A DNA stretch of 64,000 nt. It comes from Caulobacter sp. 602-2. Lineage in GTDB: Bacteria; Pseudomonadota; Alphaproteobacteria; Caulobacterales; Caulobacteraceae. The position numbers were made by a program, and so were the translations under genes. This document shows positions 7,900 to 15,707 of the stretch, one piece after another. The DNA lies in NCBI RefSeq assembly GCF_011043625.1, contig NZ_JAAKGT010000005.1:276195-340194 (forward strand). Reading direction: 5' to 3'. The notes below the pieces were generated by a model that saw only the letters and a list, made by a program, of their open reading frames with translations, made no database searches and was not told where the DNA came from. Each line of letters starts with the position of its first letter. The first letter of the stretch is position 1.

Positions 7900-8837
7900 G
7901 CCCCACCGGCCTGCTCTATCCCAAGATGACCGTCGTCGGCGCCGGCCTGATCGGCGGCTCGGTGATCCTGGCCGCCCGCGCCCACGGCGTGGTCGGCGAG
8001 GTGACCATCGCCGACGCCAGCGAGGCTCACCGCGCCCGGGCGCTCGAGATCGGCCTGGCCGACCATGTCACCGGCGACCTGGCCGAAGCGGTCAAGGACG
8101 CCGACCTCGTCGTCATCGCCACGCCGGTGCTGTCGATCGGCGACGTCGCCGCCGCCGTCGCCCCGCACCTGAAGCCCGGCGCCACCCTCACCGACGTCGG
8201 CTCGACCAAGGCCACCATCGCCGAGGCCTTCCGCTCGCCCGCCCTGGCCAAGGTGTTCCCGATCCCGGGCCACCCGATCGCCGGCACCGAGCAGTCTGGC
8301 CCCGACGCCGGCTTCGCCGAGCTGTTCGAAGGCCGCTGGACCATCCTGACCCCGCTGGCCGACCGCGAGGACGAAGCCTACGCCGCCGCCGTCGCCAAGC
8401 TGTCGGCCTTCTGGCGCTCGTTCGGCGCCCAGGTCGAGCTGATGGAGGAAAAGCACCACGACCTCGTCCTGGCCGTCGTCTCCCACCTGCCCCACCTGAT
8501 CGCCTACACCATCGTGGGCAGCGCGGCCGACCTGGAGAACGTCACCGAGAACGAGGTCATCAAGTACTCGGCCTCGGGCTTCCGCGACTTCACCCGCATC
8601 GCCGCCAGCGACCCGACCATGTGGCGCGACATCTTCGTGGCCAACAAGGACGCGGTGCTGGAGATGCTGGGCCGCTTCACCGAAGACCTGCAGGCCATGA
8701 GCCGCGCCATCCGCTGGGGCGACGCCGACACCCTGCACGCCCACTTCACCCGCACGCGGGCGATCCGGCGAGGCATCGTCGCGGCCGGCCAGGAAAGCGC
8801 CGAGCCGAACTTCGGGCGCGATCGCGGGAAGCACTGA
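7896..8837 (+). CDS. tyrC: Prephenate/arogenate dehydrogenase
   Basis: 313 residues. Oxidatively decarboxylates prephenate or arogenate on the way to tyrosine. The dinucleotide-binding motif GAGLIGGS is at about 14-21, followed by VIATPVLSIGDV, DVGSTKATI and the family motif GHPIAGTEQSG; VSHLPHLIAY lies in the helical C-terminal half. There is no mutase or ACT domain, so mutase activity must come from the gene at 5951. It starts inside the hisC stop. The choice between prephenate and arogenate cannot be made from sequence alone. Confidence 0.9.
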   Translation: MSPTGLLYPKMTVVGAGLIGGSVILAARAHGVVGEVTIADASEAHRARALEIGLADHVTGDLAEAVKDADLVVIATPVLSIGDVAAAVAPHLKPGATLTDVGSTKATIAEAFRSPALAKVFPIPGHPIAGTEQSGPDAGFAELFEGRWTILTPLADREDEAYAAAVAKLSAFWRSFGAQVELMEEKHHDLVLAVVSHLPHLIAYTIVGSAADLENVTENEVIKYSASGFRDFTRIAASDPTMWRDIFVANKDAVLEMLGRFTEDLQAMSRAIRWGDADTLHAHFTRTRAIRRGIVAAGQESAEPNFGRDRGKH

Positions 8838-8845
8838 CGCCTGAT

Positions 8846-9083
8846 CTCTCTCTTTGAGAGAGGGAGGGGCCCACGCCGCAAGGCGTGGGAGGGTGAGAGG
8901 TTTCACTGCTTGCCGGCGGAACCTCCGAACCCGCGCCTCAATCCGACAATCTGACCCCCCTCACCCTTCCACTGCTTCGCAGCGGGCCCCTCCCTCTCCC
9001 CATGGGAGAGGTTTCACAGGGCCGCCCCTGGACTATTTTACACTCGTATAGCAACCTCTCCCCAGACGCCTCCTGGGGAGAGA
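8846..9083. repeat. Family B repeat pair, copy 1
   Basis: Between tyrC and the FAD oxidoreductase. A left unit (8846-8900) has CTCTCTTTGAGAGAG followed by CCCACGCCGCAAGGCGTGGG. A right unit in the opposite sense runs from about 8957 to 9014, with CCTTCCACTGCTTCGCAGCGGG and CTCTCCCCATGGGAGAG. A third short hairpin (CTCTCCCC..GGGGAGAG, 9057-9080) provides the GGGGAG ribosome binding site of the gene at 9088. The same pair recurs at 20321-20551. Confidence 0.8.
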
Positions 9084-9087
9084 GACG

Positions 9088-10713
9088 ATGACCGACACTC
9101 GTGACGCCGTGATCATCGGCGGAGGCCACAACGGCCTCGTCTGCGCCTTCTACCTGGCCAGGGCCGGGATGAAGGTCACCGTCTGCGAGGCCCGCGGCGT
9201 GGTCGGCGGGGCCGCCGTGACCGAGGAGTTCCATCCCGGCTTCCGCAACTCGGTGGCCAGCTACACGGTCAGCCTGCTCAATCCGCGCGTCATCGCCGAC
9301 ATGGACCTGCACGGGTTCGGCCTGACCTTCCTGGAGCGGCCGATCTCCAACTTCCTGCCGATCAGCGACGAGAAGTTCCTCAAGCTCGGCGGCGGGCTGG
9401 AGCGCACCCAAGCCGAGTTCCGCAAGTTCAGCCGCCGCGACGCCGAGATCCTGCCGGCCTACTACGCCATGCTCGACGAGATCGGCGATGTGCTGCGCGA
9501 TCTCGCCCAGGAGACCCCGCCCAACCTGGGCGACGGCCTGCCGGGGATCTTGCGCGCCCTGCGCCAGGGCGGGCGTCTCGCCATGCTGTCGCGCGAACGC
9601 AAGCGCGACCTGCTCGACCTGTTCACCAAGAGCGCGCGCGACTTCCTCAATGGCTGGTTCGAGAGCGAGCCGGTCAAGGCCGCCTTCGGCTTCGACGCCG
9701 TGGTCGGCAACTACGCCAGCCCCGACACGCCCGGCTCGGCCTATGTGCTGCTGCACCACACCTTCGGCGAGGTGAACGGCAAGAAGGGCGCCTGGGGCCA
9801 CGCCGTCGGCGGCATGGGCGCGATCACCCAGGCCATGGCCAAGGCCTGCGAGAAGGCCGGGGTCGAGATCCTGCTCAACGCCCCCGTCGAGGGGGTGCAC
9901 GTCGATGGAGGCAAGGCTGTCGGCGTACAGCTGGTCGACGGCCGCCAGATCATGGCCCCGATCGTCAGCGCCAACGTCAATCCGGCCCTGCTGTACAAGA
10001 AGCTGGTGCCGCCTTCGGCCCTGCCGGCCGATTTCAGGAAGGCGATCGACGGCTACAAGAACGGCTCGGGCACCTTCCGCATGAACGTGGCCCTGTCGGA
10101 ACTGCCCGACTTCACGTCCCTGCCCGGCAAGGCGCCAGCCGAGCACCATCAGAGCGGCATCGTCATCGCCCCCAGCCTCGACTACATGGACGCGGCGTAT
10201 CGCGACGCCAAGGCCGGCGGCATGAGCCGCGCGCCGATCGTCGAGATGCTGATCCCCTCGACGCTGGACACCAGCCTGGCCCCGCCCGGCCAGCACGTGG
10301 CCAGCCTGTTCTGCCAGCAGTTCGCGCCGACCCTGCCCGAGGGCCGTTCCTGGGACGACGAGCGCGAGGCCGCCGCCGACCTGATCATCGACACGGTCGA
10401 TCGCTGGGCCCCCAACTTCAAGGCCTCGGTGCTGGGTCGCGTGATCCTGTCGCCGCTGGACCTGGAGCGGAAGTTCGGCCTGATCGGCGGCGACATCATG
10501 CACGGCCACATGAGCCTGGATCAGCTGTGGGCCGCGCGTCCGCTGCTGGGCCACGCCAGCCATCGCGCGCCGATCAAGGGCCTCTACATGTGCGGCGCGG
10601 GCGCGCATCCCGGCGGCGGGGTGTCGGGTAATCCCGGCCGCAACGCCGCCCGCGAAATCCTGCGCGACAAGGACTTCACCACGGCGGTGAAGCTGGCCGT
10701 GGTGGGACGGTGA
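9088..10713 (+). CDS. FAD-dependent oxidoreductase, PYROXD2/phytoene-desaturase-like
   Basis: 541 residues. The Rossmann FAD motif GGGHNGLVCAFYLARAG (about 11-27) is followed by a second ADP-binding segment, CEARGVVGG. The C-terminus has GLYMCGAGAHPGGGVSGNPG, the FAD-closing motif of the CrtI/PYROXD2 group. There are no carotenoid genes nearby, so phytoene desaturation is unlikely; PYROXD2-like proteins have no settled substrate. The stop overlaps the GTG of the Rieske gene, so both are translated from one mRNA and may act on one compound. Confidence 0.85.
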   Translation: MTDTRDAVIIGGGHNGLVCAFYLARAGMKVTVCEARGVVGGAAVTEEFHPGFRNSVASYTVSLLNPRVIADMDLHGFGLTFLERPISNFLPISDEKFLKLGGGLERTQAEFRKFSRRDAEILPAYYAMLDEIGDVLRDLAQETPPNLGDGLPGILRALRQGGRLAMLSRERKRDLLDLFTKSARDFLNGWFESEPVKAAFGFDAVVGNYASPDTPGSAYVLLHHTFGEVNGKKGAWGHAVGGMGAITQAMAKACEKAGVEILLNAPVEGVHVDGGKAVGVQLVDGRQIMAPIVSANVNPALLYKKLVPPSALPADFRKAIDGYKNGSGTFRMNVALSELPDFTSLPGKAPAEHHQSGIVIAPSLDYMDAAYRDAKAGGMSRAPIVEMLIPSTLDTSLAPPGQHVASLFCQQFAPTLPEGRSWDDEREAAADLIIDTVDRWAPNFKASVLGRVILSPLDLERKFGLIGGDIMHGHMSLDQLWAARPLLGHASHRAPIKGLYMCGAGAHPGGGVSGNPGRNAAREILRDKDFTTAVKLAVVGR

Positions 10714-11858
10714 GCGTCATGACCGCCCTCCCCAACCACGACCCCCTTTCGGACTGGGGCCTGCCCGGCTGGATCTACGGCTCCGAACGGTTCTTCCGCG
10801 AGGAGCAGGACAAGGTCTTCCGGCCGTCGTGGCAGATCGTCTGCCACCTGAACGACATTCCGAAAGCCGGCGACTTCCACACCTTCGACTTCGTGGGCGA
10901 GAGCATTGTGGTGGTGCGCGGCAAGGACGGCGGGGCGCGGGCGTTCGCCAACGTCTGCCGGCACCGGGGCGCGCGGCTGCTGGACGGCCCCACCGGCCGC
11001 TGCGGCCGCATCGTGTGCCCCTACCACGCCTGGACCTACGACCTTGAGGGTCGACTGATCGGCGTGCCGATGCGCGACGACTATCCGGCGCTCGACATGG
11101 CCAAGGAGGGCCTGGCCAGGCTGGACACCGAGATCTGGCGCGGCTTCGTCTTCGTGCGGCTGGAGGGTGACGGCCCGTCGGTGGCGGACATGATGGCCCC
11201 CTACGAGCACGAGGTCGCCCACTACCGGTTCGAGGACCTGCAGCCGTTTGGCCGCGTCACCCTGCGGCCGCGCGACGTCAACTGGAAGAACATCAGCGAC
11301 AACTATTCCGACGGCCTGCACATCCCGATCGCCCACCCGGGCCTGACCCGCCTGTTCGGCAAGGGCTATGGCGTCGAAGCCGAGACCTGGGTCGACAAGA
11401 TGTGGGGCCAGCTGATCGACGAACCGTCGAACAACGCGTCCGAGCGGCTGTACCAGGACGTGCTGCCAGACGTCCCCCACCTGCCCGAAGACCGCAAGCG
11501 CCTGTGGACCTATTTCAAGCTCTGGCCGAACTTCGCCTTCGACATCTATCCCGACCAGGTGGACTTCATGCAGTTCATCCCGGTCTCGGCCACGACCACC
11601 ATGATCCGCGAGATCGCCTACGCCCTGCCTGATGAGCGGCGCGAGATGAAGGCGGCGCGCTATCTGAACTGGCGCATCAACCGCCAGGTCAACGCCGAGG
11701 ACACCGAACTCGTCGCCCGCGTCCAGCAGGGCATGGCCTCGCGCACCTTCACCGCCGGTCCGCTGGCGGCCAGCGAGGTGTCTTTGCGCAGCTTTGGCCG
11801 CAAGCTGCGCTCGCTGATCCCCGAAAGCCGCCTGCCGCGGCCGCCGGAGGGGTGGTGA
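10710..11858 (+). CDS. Rieske non-heme iron oxygenase alpha subunit
   Basis: 382 residues. The Rieske [2Fe-2S] site is C-R-H-(x16)-C-P-Y-H, in VCRHRGARLL and IVCPYHAWTYDLEG at about residues 89-112. The catalytic domain has the mononuclear iron site NWKNISDNYSDGLHIPIAH with a bridging Asp and two His. It would hydroxylate or demethylate a small substrate using electrons from a separate reductase, and none is adjacent. GTG at 10710 overlaps the upstream stop; an ATG three codons later is the alternative. Similarity to choline/betaine-type Rieske enzymes is suggested only by the BetI-like regulator downstream. Confidence 0.9.
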   Translation: MSVMTALPNHDPLSDWGLPGWIYGSERFFREEQDKVFRPSWQIVCHLNDIPKAGDFHTFDFVGESIVVVRGKDGGARAFANVCRHRGARLLDGPTGRCGRIVCPYHAWTYDLEGRLIGVPMRDDYPALDMAKEGLARLDTEIWRGFVFVRLEGDGPSVADMMAPYEHEVAHYRFEDLQPFGRVTLRPRDVNWKNISDNYSDGLHIPIAHPGLTRLFGKGYGVEAETWVDKMWGQLIDEPSNNASERLYQDVLPDVPHLPEDRKRLWTYFKLWPNFAFDIYPDQVDFMQFIPVSATTTMIREIAYALPDERREMKAARYLNWRINRQVNAEDTELVARVQQGMASRTFTAGPLAASEVSLRSFGRKLRSLIPESRLPRPPEGW

Positions 11859-11860
11859 GC

Positions 11861-11968
11861 GCCCCCTCCGGCCCTCCGGGCCACCTCCCCCAAAGGGGGA
11901 GGATCCAGGTTCGCGCCCTTCAGATGCTCCCCCTCTGGGGGAGCTGTCGCGGAGCGACTGAGGGGGTC
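11861..11968. repeat. Family A intergenic repeat, copy 2 (inverted)
   Basis: Reverse-oriented copy of the element at 3853-3953, with GGCCCTCCGGGCC, CTCCCCC..GGGGGAG, CTCCCCCTCTGGGGGAG and CTGTCGCGGAGCGACTG in that order. Its last bases, GAGGGGG (11959-11965 region), sit just upstream of the reading frame of the TetR-family gene and could be its ribosome binding site. Confidence 0.85.
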
Positions 11969-11973
11969 ATCCC

Positions 11974-12561
11974 CTGACCCGCGCCCCCTTCACCCGCGAA
12001 GCGCCCGACGTCCGCCGCCAGGCCCTGGTCGCGGCGGCCGAGGCCGTGCTGGCGCGCGAGGGCGTGGCCGGGACTTCCGTGCGGACCATCTGCGCCGAGG
12101 CCGGAGTCTCGGCCGGCCTGCTGCGCCACTATTTCGAGGGCGTCGACGAGCTGATCGCCGCCGCCTACGAGGGGGTGGACCAGCGGATCGACGCGGCGCT
12201 GGAGGCGGCGGTGGCCGCCGCCGGCCAGGCCCCTCGCGCCCGTCTTTCGGCCTATCTGGCGGCCAGTTTCGCCCCGCCGGTTCTCGACCCCGATCTGCTG
12301 GCGGCCTGGATCGGCTTCTGGGGGCTGGTGAAGACCAAGCCGCGCATCGCCGCCATCCACGCCGCCTCCTACGCCGCCTATCGGGCGCGGCTGGAGACCC
12401 TGCTGGCCGACTGCGGCGCGCGCGACCGGCGCCTGGCGGCCATCGCCCTGACGGCCATGGTCGACGGGCTATGGCTGGAACTGTGCCTGGACCCCAGCAC
12501 CTTCAGCCCGGGCGAGGCCGTGCTGGCGCTGGAGACGGCGGCCCGGGCCTGGCTGCCTTGA
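11974..12561 (+). CDS. TetR/BetI-family transcriptional regulator with non-canonical start
   Basis: About 195 residues if translation begins at CTG 11974. The helix-turn-helix spans about 10-55: RRQALVAAAEAVLAREG, then TICAEAGVSAGLLRHYF. The C-terminal ligand-binding half ends in LALETAARAWLP, and the layout resembles BetI. The first ATG/GTG/TTG in frame is GTG at 12046, which would delete helix 1 of the DNA-binding domain. The frame opens after TGA at 11959, so only CTG 11974 gives a full domain; GAGGGGG lies 8-10 bases before it. Likely regulates the FAD-Rieske pair upstream on the same strand. Confidence 0.8.
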   Translation: MTRAPFTREAPDVRRQALVAAAEAVLAREGVAGTSVRTICAEAGVSAGLLRHYFEGVDELIAAAYEGVDQRIDAALEAAVAAAGQAPRARLSAYLAASFAPPVLDPDLLAAWIGFWGLVKTKPRIAAIHAASYAAYRARLETLLADCGARDRRLAAIALTAMVDGLWLELCLDPSTFSPGEAVLALETAARAWLP

Positions 12562-12597
12562 GAAAAAGGCCGCCCCGACGGTGTCGGAGCGGCCTGG
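12562..12597 (-). terminator. Rho-independent terminator of the DUF2188-like gene
   Basis: Read on the minus strand, AGGCCGCTCCGAC pairs with GTCGGGGCGGCCT across a 3-base loop and is followed directly by TTTTTCTC. It lies 30 bp past the stop of the small gene at 12627-12872, in the convergent gap with the TetR gene. On the plus strand the hairpin lacks a T run. Confidence 0.85.
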
Positions 12598-12626
12598 AAG
12601 TCAGCCTAGATTGGAAGAATTCGCGA

Positions 12627-12872
12627 TCAGGCCGCGACGGCGGCGGCGCCGGCCAGGCCCTTGCGGCCCCAGGTCGGGCGGCGGGCTTCCGGCTCGGCCA
12701 CATGCACTTCGGCGTAACGGCCCTGGCTCGTCATGTGACGGGCCAGAAGCTGGGCCAGGGCGACGGCTTCGTGCTGGCTGGGGCACGAGCTGATCAGGTC
12801 GGGCGAGTCGTTCCAGGTCACGTGCCAGACGCCGGCGACGGGACGGACGTAGTAGTGGTTCGAGTCGGCCAT
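12627..12872 (-). CDS. Small DUF2188-like protein
   Basis: 81 residues. ATG at 12872 is preceded by AGGAG at a workable distance. The core, YYVRPVAGVWHVTW...HEAVALAQLLARHMTSQG..AEVHV, fits the small alpha/beta DUF2188 fold. The family is widespread and functionally uncharacterised. The last 20 residues are a basic, Ala-rich tail. It has its own terminator, so it is probably monocistronic. Confidence 0.75.
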   Translation of the reverse strand: MADSNHYYVRPVAGVWHVTWNDSPDLISSCPSQHEAVALAQLLARHMTSQGRYAEVHVAEPEARRPTWGRKGLAGAAAVAA

Positions 12873-13001
12873 GGGGAGGCTCCTGCATCGAGGCTGACGC
12901 CAGCTTTCCCCCACGGACCGCTTCGCGACAGCTGTTTCAATGCTGCACAGCAACATTGAGTTGCGGCGCACAATGCACGCACCGAGCCAGCCGCGAAATG
13001 G

Positions 13002-14309
13002 CTAATTCTCCGGCAAGGTTTCGCCCTTGTAGATAACTCCGCCCTTCATGACCTTGGCCACGTTCGCCAGCACGCCGACATCGGCCAGCGGATCGCCGGC
13101 CACCGCGATCAGGTCGGCGTAGCAGCCGGCCTGGACGCAGCCGACGTCCTTGTCCTTGCCCATCAAAGCCGCCGCGCTGGTCGTCGCCGACTGGATCGCC
13201 TGCATCGGCGTCATGCCGTAACGGACCATGTAGGGCAGCTGGCGCGCGTTCAGGCCGTGCGGATAGACGCCGGCGTCGGTGCCGTAGGCGATGCGCACGC
13301 CCGCCTTCACCGCCTTGCGGAAGCCCTCGCGCTGGGCGTCGGTCGTCTCGCGGTTCTTGCGCAGGGTCTCGGCCGGCCAGCCGTTCTTCGTGCCGATCTC
13401 GTCGATGTAGTCGCCGTTGTAGATGTCGGCGACCAACCAGGCGCCCCTGGCCTTCATCAGGGCGATCCCCTCGTCGTCGATCAGCGAGCCGTGCTCGATC
13501 GAGCGCACGCCGGCCCGGACGGCCACCTTGATCCCTTCGGCCCCATGGGCGTGGGCGGTGGCGTAGGTCCCGCGCTTGGCCGCCTCCTCGACGGCGGCCT
13601 CGATCTCTTCCTTGGAAAGCTCCAGCTGGCCGGGCTCGGTGCCGACGGTCAGCACCGCGCCGGTGGCGATCAATTTGAGAAAGTCGGCGCCGTGCACCAG
13701 GATGTCGCGGGTCTTGCGGTGGGTGTCGGCCACGTCCTGCACCACGCCCCGGCGCATCTCGGCGGGAATGCCGACGTCGGCGGCGATGCCGGTTACCTCC
13801 CCACCCCCGCCCGGCGTCGTCACATAGGCCCCGGCGACCGACATCCGCGGCCCGGGGACCAGGCCCTTGTCGATGGCGTCCCTCAGCGCCACGTCGCCGA
13901 ACGCCCGCCAGGTCCCGACATCGCGCACGCTGGTGAAGCCGGCCATCAGGGTCGAGCGGGCATGGGCCGCGCCGATGTAGGCCTGCTCGGCGGCCGTGGT
14001 CAGCAGCGGCTCTGCGATGTTCTCGGTCTGCTCCTGGTCGACGATGTGTGTGTGCATGTCGATCAGGCCGGGCAGCACCGTCAGGCCCGACCAGTCGCGC
14101 ACGGGCCCGTCGGCCGGCGCGCCGGTCCAGGCGCTCACGGCCGTGATCCGCTCGCCCTCGATCCGGATCACGCGGTCGGTCAGCACCTTGCCGGCCACCG
14201 GATCGACCAGCCTGCCGGCCCGCACGTAGGAGACCTGGGCCAGGGCGGAACCGGCCGCCAGCAGCGCCAGGGCGGCGACGCCCGCCGTCAGGGTCGAGCG
14301 CAGGATCAT
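13002..14309 (-). CDS. Exported amidohydrolase, Xaa-Pro/Xaa-Arg dipeptidase-like
   Basis: 435 residues with a signal peptide ending in GSALAQ (about 1-25). This is an amidohydrolase-superfamily metal hydrolase: HTHIVD supplies the first two metal-binding histidines, LIATGAVL the carboxylated-lysine strand, THAHG and IEHGSLID two more histidines, and YGTDAGVYPHG the final Asp. The group includes imidazolonepropionase-like and prolidase-like enzymes; Caulobacter members have been characterised as L-Xaa-L-Arg/Lys dipeptidases, a plausible but unproven assignment here. A predicted amino acid permease starts 11 bp upstream on the same strand, which suggests periplasmic cleavage followed by uptake. 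Confidence 0.85.
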   Translation of the reverse strand: MILRSTLTAGVAALALLAAGSALAQVSYVRAGRLVDPVAGKVLTDRVIRIEGERITAVSAWTGAPADGPVRDWSGLTVLPGLIDMHTHIVDQEQTENIAEPLLTTAAEQAYIGAAHARSTLMAGFTSVRDVGTWRAFGDVALRDAIDKGLVPGPRMSVAGAYVTTPGGGGEVTGIAADVGIPAEMRRGVVQDVADTHRKTRDILVHGADFLKLIATGAVLTVGTEPGQLELSKEEIEAAVEEAAKRGTYATAHAHGAEGIKVAVRAGVRSIEHGSLIDDEGIALMKARGAWLVADIYNGDYIDEIGTKNGWPAETLRKNRETTDAQREGFRKAVKAGVRIAYGTDAGVYPHGLNARQLPYMVRYGMTPMQAIQSATTSAAALMGKDKDVGCVQAGCYADLIAVAGDPLADVGVLANVAKVMKGGVIYKGETLPEN

Positions 14310-14319
14310 GGGTCGGTCC

Positions 14320-15627
14320 TCAGGCGCGCGCCGTACGGCGCATCAGGAGATGGACGGGAAGGCCGGCGGCCAGCAGCACGAGACCCCACATCACGGCCTC
14401 CCTGCCCGCGCCGAACAGGGTGAAGACGGCGTAGAGGCCGGCCAGGATCGCCACCACGGTGAGCAGGCGCGAGCCGGGAACCAGGCCCTTGGCCTGCAGC
14501 TTCAGCGCCGCCAGGGCGCAGGCCAGGTAGGTGAACAGCGAGGCCGTGGTCGCCAGGAGGGCAATGAAGGTGAAGAGGTCGGCCATCGACTTGGCGTAGT
14601 TGATCGCGACCAGTGCGGTCAGGAACACGCCCGAGACCAGATGCGCCCGCACCGGCGTTCCCCTGCCCGACGACTTGGCGAGAAACTTCGGAAACACCCC
14701 GCCCCTGGCCATGGCGTAGGGCATCTCGCCCTGCAGCAGCACCCAGCCGTTCAGCGCCCCGAAGGCGCTGATCGCGGCGAAGGCGGCCACGGCCATGGCC
14801 GCGCCCGAGCCCCAGAACCGGCCGATGAACTCGGCCATCGGCGCGTTGGAGGCCTTCAGGGCGTCAGGGGGCGAAAGCAGCACCACCGCCGAGCAGACCA
14901 GCAGGTAGACCACGCCGGTGAAGGCCGCGCCAAACAGGGTGGCGCGCGGGATGGTGCGGGCCGGATCCTTGACCTTGTCGGCCGGTACGGTGGCCGACTC
15001 CAGGCCGAGCAACGCCCACAGCGTCAGGGCCGAGGCGGCGACGAGGCCGGGGCCGCCCAGTTGCGCGGTGTCCAATGGCGCGGTGATCGCGGCCGCGCCA
15101 TCGCGGCCCAGCAGCCAGGCCGACAGGCCCAGCACCGCCGCCAGCGGCAGCAGCTTGAGCACCGTGGTCACCACCTGCACCTCGCCGGCCAGCCGCGCGC
15201 CCAGGCAGTTGACGCCGATCAGGCCCCAGATCAGGGCCAGGGTGACCAGGGCGTGCAGGCCCGGGGTCTTGGCTATGGCCGGGACGAGAACCGACAGATA
15301 GCTGACCGCGCCGGTGGCGATGGCCGCGTTGCCGACCCAGAGCGAGATCCAGTAGGCCCAGGCGACGACGAATCCCGCCGTGCGGCCGAAGGCCTCCTGG
15401 GTGTAGGCGTAGGGACCGCCCTCGCGCGGCAGGGCCGCCGACAGTCGGGCGAAGACGAAGGCCAGGCAAAGGCCGCCGGCGATCGTGATGATCCAGCCCA
15501 GCACGCCGTTCCAGCCGTACGGCGCCAGCGACGCGGGCAGCATGAACACGCCCGAGCCGATCATGTTGCCCACCACCAGGGCGCTGCACATCCAGAATCC
15601 GAGGGCCTTGGGCGACGAAGTACTCAT
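14320..15627 (-). CDS. APC-superfamily amino acid permease (AdiC/PotE-like)
   Basis: 435 residues with about 12 hydrophobic helices. The first helix has the substrate-loop signature GNMIGSGVFMLPASLA, typical of AdiC/CadB/PotE-type exchangers, and SAALPREGGPYAY follows TM2. The family moves basic amino acids or polyamines across the inner membrane, by exchange or uptake. It precedes the dipeptidase-like gene with an 11-bp gap, so it may carry a product of that enzyme. Substrate is not readable from sequence alone. Confidence 0.87.
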   Translation of the reverse strand: MSTSSPKALGFWMCSALVVGNMIGSGVFMLPASLAPYGWNGVLGWIITIAGGLCLAFVFARLSAALPREGGPYAYTQEAFGRTAGFVVAWAYWISLWVGNAAIATGAVSYLSVLVPAIAKTPGLHALVTLALIWGLIGVNCLGARLAGEVQVVTTVLKLLPLAAVLGLSAWLLGRDGAAAITAPLDTAQLGGPGLVAASALTLWALLGLESATVPADKVKDPARTIPRATLFGAAFTGVVYLLVCSAVVLLSPPDALKASNAPMAEFIGRFWGSGAAMAVAAFAAISAFGALNGWVLLQGEMPYAMARGGVFPKFLAKSSGRGTPVRAHLVSGVFLTALVAINYAKSMADLFTFIALLATTASLFTYLACALAALKLQAKGLVPGSRLLTVVAILAGLYAVFTLFGAGREAVMWGLVLLAAGLPVHLLMRRTARA

Positions 15628-15660
15628 ACGGCCATGCTTTCACCCCCGTCCCGGACGCGC

Positions 15661-15690
15661 AACCGCCCCCGTCGCGAGACGGGGGCGGCG
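15661..15690 (-). terminator. Strong hairpin after the TonB receptor gene
   Basis: CCGCCCCCGTC (15663-15673) and GACGGGGGCGG (15678-15688) form a perfect 11-bp stem around a 4-base loop, 18 bp beyond the receptor stop. Only two T follow on the minus strand, so it is a terminator by position and stem strength rather than by a full T run. Confidence 0.7.
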
Positions 15691-15707
15691 CGGGCTTTCG
15701 TCAGCGA

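Noticed and set aside
9088..10713. Carotenoid phytoene desaturase
   Set aside because: FAD motifs fit the wider family, but there are no carotenoid genes nearby and the PYROXD2-like ending fits better.
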